Positions 17,678 to 25,899 of a DNA stretch of 64,000 bases are shown here, piece after piece (position 1 is the first letter of the stretch; each line of letters begins with the position of its first letter). Source of the stretch: Variovorax sp. PBS-H4 (GTDB taxonomy: Bacteria > Pseudomonadota > Gammaproteobacteria > Burkholderiales > Burkholderiaceae_C); contig NZ_LR594675.1 of the NCBI RefSeq assembly GCF_901827205.1, positions 806,001 to 870,000 on the forward strand. Reading direction: 5' to 3'. The position numbers and the translations under genes are program-made. The notes below the pieces were generated by a model that was given only the letters and a program-made list of their open reading frames with translations, did not search any database and was not told the DNA's origin.

Positions 17678-18772
17678 ATGCTCACCCTGATCGTCGTCAG
17701 CTTCCTCATTTCCGCCATTGCCGTGCAGCTGTTCATGCGGCGTGCGCGACGCCATGCGCGGCGCTACGGCACCGACATGCCGCAGCGCTTTCACAAGGGC
17801 CATGTGCCGCGGCTCGGCGGTGCCGGCATGTTCCTGGGCACCGGCATCGCCTGGCTGCTGGCCGGGTTGCCCTCCGATCCCTTCAACGTCAACTGGCCCG
17901 TCAAGGCCTCCGGCGTCGCGCTGCTGTGCATCGCTCCCGCCGTGCTCGCCGGCATCGTCGAGGACCTGACCCAGCGCGTCTCGGTGCGCTACCGGCTGGG
18001 CATCACCATCGGCTCGGCGCTGCTCCTGTGCTGGCTGCTCAAGCTCGGCGTTGGGCGCCTCGGCATTCCCGCGGTCGACGGCTGGCTGCAGGCCTGGCCC
18101 TATGCCGCGATGCTGTTCGCGGTGATCGCCATCGGCGGCCTGCCGCACGCCTTCAACATTATCGACGGGTACAACGGCCTGGCTGCCACGGTCGCCATCC
18201 TGGTCTGCCTGGCCATTTCGCACGTGGCCCTGCAGGTGGGCGACCGGCAGCTCGCCGCCATGGTGATCTGCCTGGTCGGCGCGACAGCGGGCTTCCTGAT
18301 CTGGAACTACCCGCGGGGCAAGATCTTCGCCGGCGATGGCGGCGCCTATGTCTGGGGCATGGCGATCGCCTTGGCTGCAGTCACGCTGGTGCAGCGGCAT
18401 CGCGTGGTCTCGCCCTGGTTCCCGATGCTGCTGCTGATCTACCCGGTCTGGGAGACGGTGTTCTCGGTCTACCGACGCTTCGTTCGCGGCCAGTCGCCGG
18501 GCGATCCCGACGCGCTGCACTTCCATCAGCTGATCTTCCGCCGCATCGTGCGCGTGGCCTTCGCCGATGACGAGGCGCGCCAGCTGCTGGCACGCAACAA
18601 CCGCACCTCGCCCTATTTGTGGATCTTCGCGGCCCTCACGGTGGTGCCGGCCGTGCTGTTCTGGAACAACACGCCGGTGCTGATGGCGTTCTGCGCGCTT
18701 TTCGTCGCCACCTACGTGGCGGCGTATTTCATGATCGTGCGCTTCAAGGTCCCGCGCTGGCTGCGCCCCTAG
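17678..18772 (+). CDS. Undecaprenyl-phosphate sugar-1-phosphate transferase (WecA/MraY superfamily, GT4-type)
   Basis: This 364-residue polytopic protein is of the polyprenyl-phosphate N-acetylhexosamine-1-phosphate transferase family, which starts O-antigen or capsule repeat synthesis on the lipid carrier. Key motifs are visible: KGHVPRLGGAGMFLG (early loop), GIVEDLTQRVSVRYRL (DD-like Mg site reduced to ED), AFNIIDGYNGLAA (DxxNG), KIFAGDGGAYVWG (catalytic loop) and DALHFHQLIFRR (HxH motif). About ten membrane helices are expected. It probably makes the primer for the polysaccharide built by the surrounding genes. The specific sugar (GlcNAc or another amino sugar) cannot be decided. Confidence 0.9.
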   Translation: MLTLIVVSFLISAIAVQLFMRRARRHARRYGTDMPQRFHKGHVPRLGGAGMFLGTGIAWLLAGLPSDPFNVNWPVKASGVALLCIAPAVLAGIVEDLTQRVSVRYRLGITIGSALLLCWLLKLGVGRLGIPAVDGWLQAWPYAAMLFAVIAIGGLPHAFNIIDGYNGLAATVAILVCLAISHVALQVGDRQLAAMVICLVGATAGFLIWNYPRGKIFAGDGGAYVWGMAIALAAVTLVQRHRVVSPWFPMLLLIYPVWETVFSVYRRFVRGQSPGDPDALHFHQLIFRRIVRVAFADDEARQLLARNNRTSPYLWIFAALTVVPAVLFWNNTPVLMAFCALFVATYVAAYFMIVRFKVPRWLRP

Positions 18773-18780
18773 ACATACTG

Positions 18781-18872
18781 GCTCTCCCCCAGGTTGGCTC
18801 ACTTCGTGTAGCCGCCCACCCCCTCACCGGGGGGCAACACCAGCGGCCTGGCAAAGCCAGTTCCGCGGTGTT
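18781..18872. repeat. Structured GC-rich intergenic element with nested hairpin, upstream of argB
   Basis: The 137-base gap before argB contains two foldable parts. The second is a long hairpin at 18836-18872: AACACC pairs with GGTGTT, GCGG with CCGC, and CTGGC with GCCAG around an AAA loop, with one- or two-base bulges. The first has CCCC and GGGG arms (18818-18834). I recall GC-rich elements of this kind recurring between genes in Comamonadaceae, but this is memory, not a search. It may act as a terminator for the WecA-like gene or as a dispersed palindromic repeat. Confidence 0.5.
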
Positions 18873-18918
18873 CCCGGATTTGCCTGCAAAATCTCGTCGT
18901 CGTTTCAGCGTGAGTACC

Positions 18919-19812
18919 ATGACCGATCCTGTCCTCAACATTCCCCCGCGCGACAAGGCCGAGATCCTGGCCCAGGCGCTGCCCTACATCCGCAAGTTCC
19001 ACGGCAAGACCATCGTCATCAAGTACGGCGGCAACGCCATGACCGACCCGGCCCTGCAAGCCGACTTCGCGGAGGACGTGGTGCTGCTGAAGCTGGTCGG
19101 CATGAACCCGGTCGTGGTGCACGGCGGCGGCCCACAGATCGAGGCCGCGCTGAACCGGCTGGGCAAGAAGGGCCACTTCATTCAGGGCATGCGCGTGACC
19201 GACGCCGAGACCATGGAAGTCGTCGAATGGGTGCTGGCCGGCGAGGTGCAGCAGGACATCGTGGGCCTGATCAACCAGGCCGGCGGCAAGGCAGTGGGCC
19301 TGACCGGCCGCGACGGCGGCCTGATCCGCGCCCAGAAGCTCAAGATGGCGGACCGCAACGACCCGAACATCGAGCACGACGTCGGCCAGGTGGGCGACAT
19401 CGTCGCCATCGACCCGGGCGTGGTGAAGGCCTTGCAGGATGACGCCTTCATTCCCGTCGTGAGCCCCATCGGCTTCGGCGAGGAGAACGAGAGCTACAAC
19501 ATCAACGCCGACGTGGTGGCCGGCAAGCTGGCCACCGTGCTCAAGGCCGAGAAGCTCATGCTGCTGACCAACACGCCCGGCGTGCTCGACAAGGACGGCA
19601 AGCTGCTGACCAACCTCAGCGCCCGCGAGATCGACGACCTGTTCGCCGACGGCACCATCTCCGGCGGCATGCTGCCGAAGATCGAAGGCGCGCTGGACGC
19701 GGCCAAGAGCGGCGTCAATGCGGTCCACATCATCGACGGGCGGGTGCCGCATGCGATGCTGCTGGAAATCCTCACGGACCAGGCCTACGGGACGATGATC
19801 CGGGCCCGGTAA
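18919..19812 (+). CDS. argB: Acetylglutamate kinase
   Basis: 297 residues. It phosphorylates N-acetyl-L-glutamate in the second step of arginine synthesis. IVIKYGGNAM near the N-terminus gives the phosphate-binding Lys/Gly loop, VVVHGGGPQIEAAL the substrate-binding glycine loop, and SYNINADVVAGKLA the conserved nucleotide-binding region. TNTPGVLDKDGKLL and GTISGGMLPKIEGAL complete the family pattern. The start is the ATG at 18919; an in-frame GTG three codons earlier is an alternative. It is a stand-alone housekeeping gene marking the end of the polysaccharide locus. In related bacteria argB and slmA are close neighbours; here two minus-strand genes lie between them. Confidence 0.97.
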   Translation: MTDPVLNIPPRDKAEILAQALPYIRKFHGKTIVIKYGGNAMTDPALQADFAEDVVLLKLVGMNPVVVHGGGPQIEAALNRLGKKGHFIQGMRVTDAETMEVVEWVLAGEVQQDIVGLINQAGGKAVGLTGRDGGLIRAQKLKMADRNDPNIEHDVGQVGDIVAIDPGVVKALQDDAFIPVVSPIGFGEENESYNINADVVAGKLATVLKAEKLMLLTNTPGVLDKDGKLLTNLSAREIDDLFADGTISGGMLPKIEGALDAAKSGVNAVHIIDGRVPHAMLLEILTDQAYGTMIRAR

Positions 19813-19839
19813 GGCCCCTCTGGCTCGACGAGACGCAGC

Positions 19840-20793
19840 CTACAGTTCTTCGGGCGCCGCTCTCACCTTCAGTCGCGAGAGCGAGTCCGGCTGCGACCCC
19901 ACGATGCATGCCAGCTCGTGCTTCATCGGCTCAGGCAACGGGCCGGCCTTCACCGTGGCGTTCGTGGTGACGCAGATCGAATTCGGAAAGGTGATGGGCG
20001 GCAAGTCGGAGGAGCCATTCGCAGAGAGATCCGCCTCGTAGGCACGAGAGGCCTTGTCCGCCTCCACGACCGCCTTGTCGAGGTCGATCAACGAGTACAC
20101 CAGCTGAATGGAATCCCACGACTCCCCCGCCTGCTTCATCTCCATTTGAATGGCCGAAAGGTCCCCCTCGGTGAGTGCTTCAAGAGCTCCGTGGTGGTAC
20201 TTGTCCGCGTAGGCATGCACCCGCTCCATGAAGGGATGGTTCTGCAAGTCGTTGCCATCGAGGGCCACGGCCCAGTTCCGCCCTTCCACCTTGAAGGTGC
20301 CAATCACCAGGACGGCATGGTGCCCGGCATACTGCGTTCCGCCCTGGTCGGCGGGAAGTATCCGCGCGAGGCTCAGCACGCAGGGGCCATGCTGTTCTAC
20401 CAGCTCGACGACGTCGTTCACGGTCGGATCGTGACGGTACTCCCGCTCCAGTTCCGGAGCCTGGGCCACGCCGAAAACCTGTTGCAGCTGCTGAAGCAAA
20501 CCCCCGCCCTTGTCCTTGCCGGCCGCAATCTCGACCTGGCGTTGCCTGGATAGAGCCTGCAGGACGTTGTGCTGCATGACTTCCGAATTCGTCACGCAGT
20601 CCCCCGGGCGCTGGAACTGGAAGTTGCGTACAAGCGCGGCGGCCCAGGGGCCGCGCTGGAGGACCATGAGCACCGACCAGCTCACGTAATGCCGGGTCTG
20701 TTGTCCGGCCCGAGCTTGCAGGGTCTGAGAGGCGGACGCGTTGCTGCGGAACACCGGCGGCCGAAGCTGAGCGGATTTGCTCAAGGTATGCAT
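19840..20793 (-). CDS. Uncharacterised protein with papain-like (C39/C70-type) peptidase features
   Basis: A 317-residue protein I do not recognise as a named family. The middle resembles the papain-like fold: VELVEQHGPCVLSLAR is like the strand before the catalytic His in C39/C70 peptidases, YAGHHAVLVIG supplies His158/159, and WAVALDGND supplies Asp179. A candidate nucleophile is Cys66 in RPGDCVTNSEVMQ. However, the segment QQTRHYVSWSVLMVL (31-45) looks like the usual helix that begins with the catalytic Cys, and here it has no Cys. The protein may therefore be inactive or use Cys66. No signal peptide is seen. A strong AGGAGA sequence supports the ATG at 20793. It could be a secreted effector or an intracellular protease. 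Confidence 0.7.
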   Translation of the reverse strand: MHTLSKSAQLRPPVFRSNASASQTLQARAGQQTRHYVSWSVLMVLQRGPWAAALVRNFQFQRPGDCVTNSEVMQHNVLQALSRQRQVEIAAGKDKGGGLLQQLQQVFGVAQAPELEREYRHDPTVNDVVELVEQHGPCVLSLARILPADQGGTQYAGHHAVLVIGTFKVEGRNWAVALDGNDLQNHPFMERVHAYADKYHHGALEALTEGDLSAIQMEMKQAGESWDSIQLVYSLIDLDKAVVEADKASRAYEADLSANGSSDLPPITFPNSICVTTNATVKAGPLPEPMKHELACIVGSQPDSLSRLKVRAAPEEL

Positions 20794-20925
20794 GTCGTGT
20801 CTCCTGGGACTGTTGTGAATTCCAGTCCCTCTGTGACACGCCCCGCGACCTTGGTTCCATGCCATCGCTGGCAGGCGGACGTCGTCGAGCCACCGATCGA
20901 GAACCAAGCTGCCGCAGCTCGGTGC

Positions 20926-21945
20926 TCAGGCGTAGCCCGTCGGATTCCCCTGTTGCCACCGCCAGCTGTCCGCGCACATCTGGTCCAGCCCCCGCCGCGC
21001 ACGCCAGCCCAGCAGCGACTCGGCGAGCGCAGGATCGCCCCAGTAGGCCGGCACATCGCCCGGCCGCCTCGGCCCGATCTCATAGGCGATGCGCTTGCCG
21101 CTGGCCCGCTCGAAAGCCTTCACCACATCGAGCACCGAAGCGCCCTGGCCCGTGCCCAGGTTCAGCGTCACCAGGCCCGGTTGCTTCTCGGCGTGCCGCA
21201 GCGCTGCCACATGCCCCTCGGCCAGATCCATGACGTGGACATAGTCGCGCAGGCCGGTTCCGTCCGGCGTGGGGTAGTCGCCGCCGTGTACCGAAAGCTT
21301 GTCGCGCAAGCCCACCGCCACCTGGCTCACGAAGGGCATCAGATTGTTCGGCTTGCCCTGCGGATGCTCCCCGATCAGCCCGCTTTCGTGCGCGCCCACC
21401 GGATTGAAGTAGCGCAGCAGCGCAATGCGCCAGTCCGGGTGGGCACGATGCACGTCGCGCAGCGCGTCCTCCACCATCAGCTTCGACCGGCCATAGGGAT
21501 TGGCGGGGCGCAGCGCCGCGCCTTCGGGGATGGGCGAACGGTCCGGGTCGCCGTACACCGTGGCGGACGAGGAGAAGATCAGCGTGCGCACGCCCGCCGC
21601 CTGCATGGCTTCGATCAGCACGAAGCTGCCGTGCACGTTGTTCTGGTAATAGGTGATCGGGTCGGCCACCGAGTCGCCCACCGCCTTCAGGCCCGCAAAA
21701 TGAATCACGCCGGCGATGGCCTCCTCGCGGAACAGCCGGTCGAGCAGCGCACGGTCGCGCACGTCGCCCTCGACGAAACGAGGGGCGGTGCCGATGATCC
21801 GGGCCAGCCGGTCGAGCACGCGCACGTCGCTGTTGCCGAGGTTGTCCAGGATCAACGGCGCGTAGCCTGCCGCGGCCAGCGCCACGCAGGTGTGGCTGCC
21901 GATGAAGCCGGCGCCGCCGGTCACCAGAATCTTTGGGCTCATCAT
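20926..21945 (-). CDS. galE: UDP-glucose 4-epimerase
   Basis: 339 residues, the usual length for GalE. It interconverts UDP-glucose and UDP-galactose. ILVTGGAGFIGSHTCVAL is the NAD-binding motif, FSSSATVYGDP carries the catalytic Ser/Thr region, NPYGRSKLMVED the Tyr-x-x-x-Lys pair, and LLRYFNPVGAHESG and YVHVMDLAEGHVAAL are family signatures. Two adjacent ATG codons (21945, 21942) are possible starts. It lies between the papain-like gene and slmA, and could supply UDP-galactose for the glycan genes 4-20 kb to the left. Confidence 0.95.
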   Translation of the reverse strand: MMSPKILVTGGAGFIGSHTCVALAAAGYAPLILDNLGNSDVRVLDRLARIIGTAPRFVEGDVRDRALLDRLFREEAIAGVIHFAGLKAVGDSVADPITYYQNNVHGSFVLIEAMQAAGVRTLIFSSSATVYGDPDRSPIPEGAALRPANPYGRSKLMVEDALRDVHRAHPDWRIALLRYFNPVGAHESGLIGEHPQGKPNNLMPFVSQVAVGLRDKLSVHGGDYPTPDGTGLRDYVHVMDLAEGHVAALRHAEKQPGLVTLNLGTGQGASVLDVVKAFERASGKRIAYEIGPRRPGDVPAYWGDPALAESLLGWRARRGLDQMCADSWRWQQGNPTGYA

Positions 21946-22059
21946 TCGCTTTCGAGGAGGTCGTTTGAAGGGTCGATTCTGCGCGACGTACAGTGCGGCG
22001 TCGGTTGGCACGCGCTCACTGCGCTGTGCGAGAATCAATTTTTTACATTTGTCCCGCCC

Positions 22060-22713
22060 ATGCAGAACGAAGAGACAAGCGCCCCTGGTGCCCCGCTGAG
22101 TTCCGTGAGTCCAGAGCCGGCAGCCGCGCCGACGCGCAAGCGTCCCAAGCCCGGCGAGCGGCGGGTGCAGATCCTCCAGGCCCTGGCCTCGATGCTCGAA
22201 CAGCCGGGTGCCGAACGCGTGACGACTGCGGCGCTTGCCGCCCGGCTCGAGGTGAGCGAGGCGGCGCTGTACCGGCACTTCGCGAGCAAGGCGCAAATGT
22301 TCGAGGGCCTGATCGACTTCATAGAGCAGAGCGTGTTCACGCTGATCAACCAGATCACCGATCGCTCCGCCCCGGGCCAGGAGCAGGCGGCGCGCATCAT
22401 CGCGATGCTGGTCCAGTTCGCCGAGAAGAACCCGGGCATGACCCGCGTGATGGTGGGCGATGCGCTGGTCTACGAGAACGAGCGCCTGCAAAACCGCATG
22501 AACCAGTTCTTCGACAAGGTCGAGGCTACGCTGCGCCAGGCTCTGCGCGGCGCCGCGGCAGCCGAAGGCTCGGCGACGCCCAGCGTCGATGCGCAGGTGC
22601 GCGCCTCTGCGCTCGCGGCCTTCCTGGTGGGGCGCCTGCAACGCTTTGCACGCTCGGGTTTCCGGCGCCAGCCTTCGGAGCATCTCGAGGCTGCTGTTGC
22701 ACTGATGCTTTGA
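22060..22713 (+). CDS. slmA: Nucleoid occlusion factor SlmA (TetR-type)
   Basis: 217 residues. The N-terminal TetR-type DNA-binding domain is clear: RRVQILQALASMLE followed by TTAALAARLEVSEAALYRHFASKAQMFEGLI. SlmA binds specific DNA sites and FtsZ to prevent septum formation over the nucleoid. The family-typical long helix NPGMTRVMVGDALVYENERLQNRMNQFFDK is present. The first 30 residues are a proline/alanine-rich extension common in betaproteobacterial members. It is divergent from galE with 114 bases between, and convergent with the BON lipoprotein gene. TetR paralogues are the only real alternative, and the argB neighbourhood supports SlmA. Confidence 0.88.
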   Translation: MQNEETSAPGAPLSSVSPEPAAAPTRKRPKPGERRVQILQALASMLEQPGAERVTTAALAARLEVSEAALYRHFASKAQMFEGLIDFIEQSVFTLINQITDRSAPGQEQAARIIAMLVQFAEKNPGMTRVMVGDALVYENERLQNRMNQFFDKVEATLRQALRGAAAAEGSATPSVDAQVRASALAAFLVGRLQRFARSGFRRQPSEHLEAAVALML

Positions 22714-22776
22714 AGCTGTTCCCGAGGCGGCAACATCACCCGCGAGATGAGCCGGTGAACCGCCAGAAGCTTTCGC

Positions 22777-23301
22777 TCAATTCGCCGCCGTCACCGTGAT
22801 TCGGTTGTCGACCTTGTCGACGCCGTTCACAGTGCGGGCAATCTGCTCGGCGCGCGTCTTCGCCTCGGCGCTTGGCGCTGACCCGCTCAGCCGCACGGTG
22901 CCGGCGCTGGAGGCGACATCGATCTGCCGTGGACCGAGTTCCGGATCGCGCGCGATTGCGGCCGACACCGACGCGGTGACGGCCGCGTCGTTGGCCGACG
23001 AACTCAGTGCGCCGCCGGCGTTCTTCAGCGCCTGCTTGGCCGCATCGACGTCCTCCTTCACGCCCGGTGACTTGAAGTAGTTCACCGTGTTGTCGCGCGC
23101 CTTGTCTGCGAGGTCGGCAGCCTTGTGCGCGGCGGAGACCGTCGCGTCCTTGGATTTTTCGACGGCAGCGTCGACGTTCGCCCGGCTCTCCGCGGCCTCG
23201 CGATCGCTGCAGGCAGAGAGCGAAGCCAGGACCGCACCTGCCAGCACGAATGCATACGGCGATCGCAGCAGGCGCGGCAGCAGTGTGTCGTTCAAGCGCA
23301 T
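22777..23301 (-). CDS. BON-domain lipoprotein
   Basis: 174 residues. A hydrophobic signal ending LASLSAC has the lipobox cysteine. A lysine/alanine-rich helical region (about 30-95, VDAAVEKSKDATVSAAHKAA) follows, then a C-terminal BON domain with the conserved glycine (PRQIDVASSAGTVRLSGSAPSAEAKTRAEQIA and GVDKVDNRITV). BON proteins bind phospholipid and take part in outer-membrane maintenance or osmotic stress responses (OsmY/DolP type). It starts 11 bases after the small membrane protein gene and is likely co-transcribed with it. Confidence 0.88.
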   Translation of the reverse strand: MRLNDTLLPRLLRSPYAFVLAGAVLASLSACSDREAAESRANVDAAVEKSKDATVSAAHKAADLADKARDNTVNYFKSPGVKEDVDAAKQALKNAGGALSSSANDAAVTASVSAAIARDPELGPRQIDVASSAGTVRLSGSAPSAEAKTRAEQIARTVNGVDKVDNRITVTAAN

Positions 23302-23312
23302 CAGCGGTCTCC

Positions 23313-23570
23313 TCACCGGGGCCACCGGCCGCCGCGAAACTGCTGCAGCGTCGCGGCCAGGCGCGCCACACCGCCCGTGCCGCTGGCTGCGCGGCCGATG
23401 AAGGCGCCGGCCGCCGCACCGATCAGCACGCGGCCGACCAGAGAGCGGCTGCGTCCGGTTGCCATCATCAGCAGCACGCCGGTCGCCAGCACGATCAGGT
23501 GTTCGCCCGGCAGGTCGGGCCGGCGCGCGTCGGCTTCCTTCAGCGCGGCCAGCCAGGATTTCGGTTCCAT
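23313..23570 (-). CDS. Small hypothetical membrane protein
   Basis: 85 residues with one or two hydrophobic segments: HLIVLATGVLLMMATGRSRS and VLIGAAAGAFIGRAASG, the latter glycine-rich. No named family is recognised. The ATG at 23570 is preceded by GAGGAG on the minus strand (cgaggagtcctatg). It sits 11 bases upstream of the BON lipoprotein gene, so a shared envelope-related role is plausible but unproven. Confidence 0.6.
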   Translation of the reverse strand: MEPKSWLAALKEADARRPDLPGEHLIVLATGVLLMMATGRSRSLVGRVLIGAAAGAFIGRAASGTGGVARLAATLQQFRGGRWPR

Positions 23571-23692
23571 AGGACTCCTCGTTCGGCTTCTTCATAGACG
23601 CCACGCGGCAGGTGCGGTGTAGGCCGGGTTCGACGATGGCACGGCGAATCGCGCCGCCACCCGCCGCGAGCTGCGGGCGCACCCTCCTGGAC

Positions 23693-25753
23693 CTATTCGG
23701 TGTCGCGTACCTTGTGCTGCGAGGTCAGCTGCTGCTGGGTCGCGGGCGGCACTGGCTCGTAGTGAGACAGCTCGATGGTGTAGCGCCCCTGGCCGCTGGT
23801 CATGGCATTGAGCCGCGACTGATACCCCGACAGCTCCGACATCGGAACCTGGCCGCGCACCAGCACCATCCCTGCCGCGGCGTTGGCAGTGCCGCTGACC
23901 AGGCCGCGCCGGGAGGACAAGTCACCGGTGATGTCGCCGATCGCGCTGTCCGGCGCGGCGATGTCGATCTTCACCACCGGCTCCAGCACGATCGGCCGCG
24001 CCTCCTGGATGGCCGCGATGAAAGCCTTTCGCCCCGCAGTGGCGAAGGCGATGTCCTTGCTGTCGACGCTGTGGCTCTTGCCGTCGTACACCGTGACGCG
24101 CACGTCCACCACCGGGTAGCCGGCGATCGCGCCGTGTTCCAGCACCTCGCGCACGCCCTTTTCGACGGCGGGGAGAAACTGGTAGGGAATGGCCCCGCCC
24201 TTGACCTCGTCCTTGAACTCGAACCCTGCGCCGCGCGCCAGCGGCTCCACGCGCAGGAACACTTCGCCGAACTGGCCGGCGCCGCCGGTCTGCTTCTTGT
24301 GGCGATGATGGCCCTCGGCCGGCGCAGTCACCGTCTCGCGGTAAGCGATGCGCGGCGGCCGTGTGTTGACTTCGAAGCGGTACACCTCGCGCAACCGCTC
24401 CAGCAGCACGCGCAGGTGCAGCTCGCCCAGGCCGTAGACGATCGTCTCGTTGGTCACCGCCACGTGCTCCACGCGCAGGCAGGGGTCCTCGTCCACCAGT
24501 TTGCCCAGGATCTCCCACAGCCGCTGTTCGTCGCCGTGGCGCTGCGGCTCGATCGCAAGGCCATGCACCGGGATCGGAAAGTCCAGCGGCGCGAGGTGCA
24601 CATGGTCGTCCTCGGCCGCGTCGTGCAGCACGGCGTCGAAGTGGGCGTCCTCGACCTTCGCCACCGCCACGATGTCGCCCGGCAGCGCGCGGCTCACCTC
24701 GCTGTACTCCTTGCCTTGCAGCATGAACAGATGGTTCACCTTGAAGGGCTTGCGGCCGTCGCCGATGAACAGCTGGCTGTCACGCGTGACGGTGCCCTGG
24801 TGCACGCGGAAGATGCCCATCTTGCCGACGTACGGATCGACCGTGACCTTGAACACATGCGCCAGCACGTGCAGCGACGGCTCGGGCCTGGCCTCCATCG
24901 GCCGCGCTGCGTCGCCCTCGCCGACCAGGAAGGCCGGCGGATTGGCTTCGGTCGGATCGGGCAGCAGCTTGACGATCACGTCCAGCAGTTCGCCCAGGCC
25001 GGCGCCGTTGCGCGCCGAGACGAAGCACACCGGAATCAGGTGCCCTTCGCGCAGCGCCTGCTCCAGCGGCGCATGCAGTTCGCGGGGGTCGAGGTCGCCC
25101 TGCTCGAGGTAGCGGTCGACAAAGGCCGCGTCCACCTCCACCACCTGCTCGACCAGCGCACGATGTGCCGTCTCCACGTCGCCCATCGTGCAGCCGCCTT
25201 CGCGGTTGTAGAAGCAGTCGAGCACCCGGGTTCCGCCATCGTCGGGCAGGTTCACCGGCAGGCACTCGCGGCCGAAGGCGGCCTGGATCTGCGCCAGCAG
25301 GCCCGTCATGTCCACGCCCTGCGAGTCGATCTTGTTGACGATCACCATGCGCGCCAGCTTGCGCCTGGCTGCATGCTCCATCATGCGCACCGCCATGGGC
25401 TCGATGCCGATCGCCGCGTTGATCACCACGGCCGCCGTTTCCACCGCCTCCAGCGCCGGCAGGCTCTGGCCGAGGAAGTCGGCGCCGCCGGGCGTGTCGA
25501 GCAAGTGGATGCGCGTGCCCGCATGCGCGAGATGCATCACCGATGAGTTGAGCGAGTGCTGCATGCGCCGCTCGAGCGGGTCGAAGTCGCTCACCGTGCT
25601 GCCGCGTTCCACGCTCCCCGGCGTTCCGATGGCGCCGGACTTGAGCAACAGGGCCTCGGCCAGGGTGGTCTTGCCCGAGGCAGGCGCTCCGACGAGCGCC
25701 AGGGTTCGCACCGCTTCCATTTCGGCCGCGAGGCCGTTCGATCGGCTTGGCAT
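23693..25753 (-). CDS. Elongation factor G-like GTPase (EF-G2 type)
   Basis: 686 residues with the five-domain order of translational elongation factor G. The P-loop GAPASGKTT is at 22-30 instead of the canonical AHIDAGKTT; G3 is LLDTPGGADF and G4 is VNKIDSQG. Domain II (VFKVTVDPYVGKMGIFRVHQG), domain IV (GGAGQFGEVFLRVEPL) and domain V (MSELSGYQSRLNAMTSGQGRY) follow. It belongs to the EF-G-like paralogues whose role in translocation or recycling is unclear; it is not the str-operon fusA. AAGGAG abuts the first ATG (25759) but lies 6 bases before the second (25753), so the second is taken as the start. Confidence 0.88.
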   Translation of the reverse strand: MPSRSNGLAAEMEAVRTLALVGAPASGKTTLAEALLLKSGAIGTPGSVERGSTVSDFDPLERRMQHSLNSSVMHLAHAGTRIHLLDTPGGADFLGQSLPALEAVETAAVVINAAIGIEPMAVRMMEHAARRKLARMVIVNKIDSQGVDMTGLLAQIQAAFGRECLPVNLPDDGGTRVLDCFYNREGGCTMGDVETAHRALVEQVVEVDAAFVDRYLEQGDLDPRELHAPLEQALREGHLIPVCFVSARNGAGLGELLDVIVKLLPDPTEANPPAFLVGEGDAARPMEARPEPSLHVLAHVFKVTVDPYVGKMGIFRVHQGTVTRDSQLFIGDGRKPFKVNHLFMLQGKEYSEVSRALPGDIVAVAKVEDAHFDAVLHDAAEDDHVHLAPLDFPIPVHGLAIEPQRHGDEQRLWEILGKLVDEDPCLRVEHVAVTNETIVYGLGELHLRVLLERLREVYRFEVNTRPPRIAYRETVTAPAEGHHRHKKQTGGAGQFGEVFLRVEPLARGAGFEFKDEVKGGAIPYQFLPAVEKGVREVLEHGAIAGYPVVDVRVTVYDGKSHSVDSKDIAFATAGRKAFIAAIQEARPIVLEPVVKIDIAAPDSAIGDITGDLSSRRGLVSGTANAAAGMVLVRGQVPMSELSGYQSRLNAMTSGQGRYTIELSHYEPVPPATQQQLTSQHKVRDTE

Positions 25754-25899
25754 GGACATCTCCTTGCGTGCTCCGCCCGGTGGGCAGTTCAGGGTACGGG
25801 ATTGCCCAGCAGGGCGCAAGGCGGGCAAACCGGGGCGCCCGGGTCGCGGCACGACGGCCCCGGGACTATCATGCTCGCCCGACCGGAGGACTCGCCCGC

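Noticed and set aside
22777..23682. Longer version of the BON lipoprotein frame reaching back to 23682
   Set aside because: The extension lies over the small membrane protein and lacks homology; the start at 23301 restores a proper lipoprotein signal.
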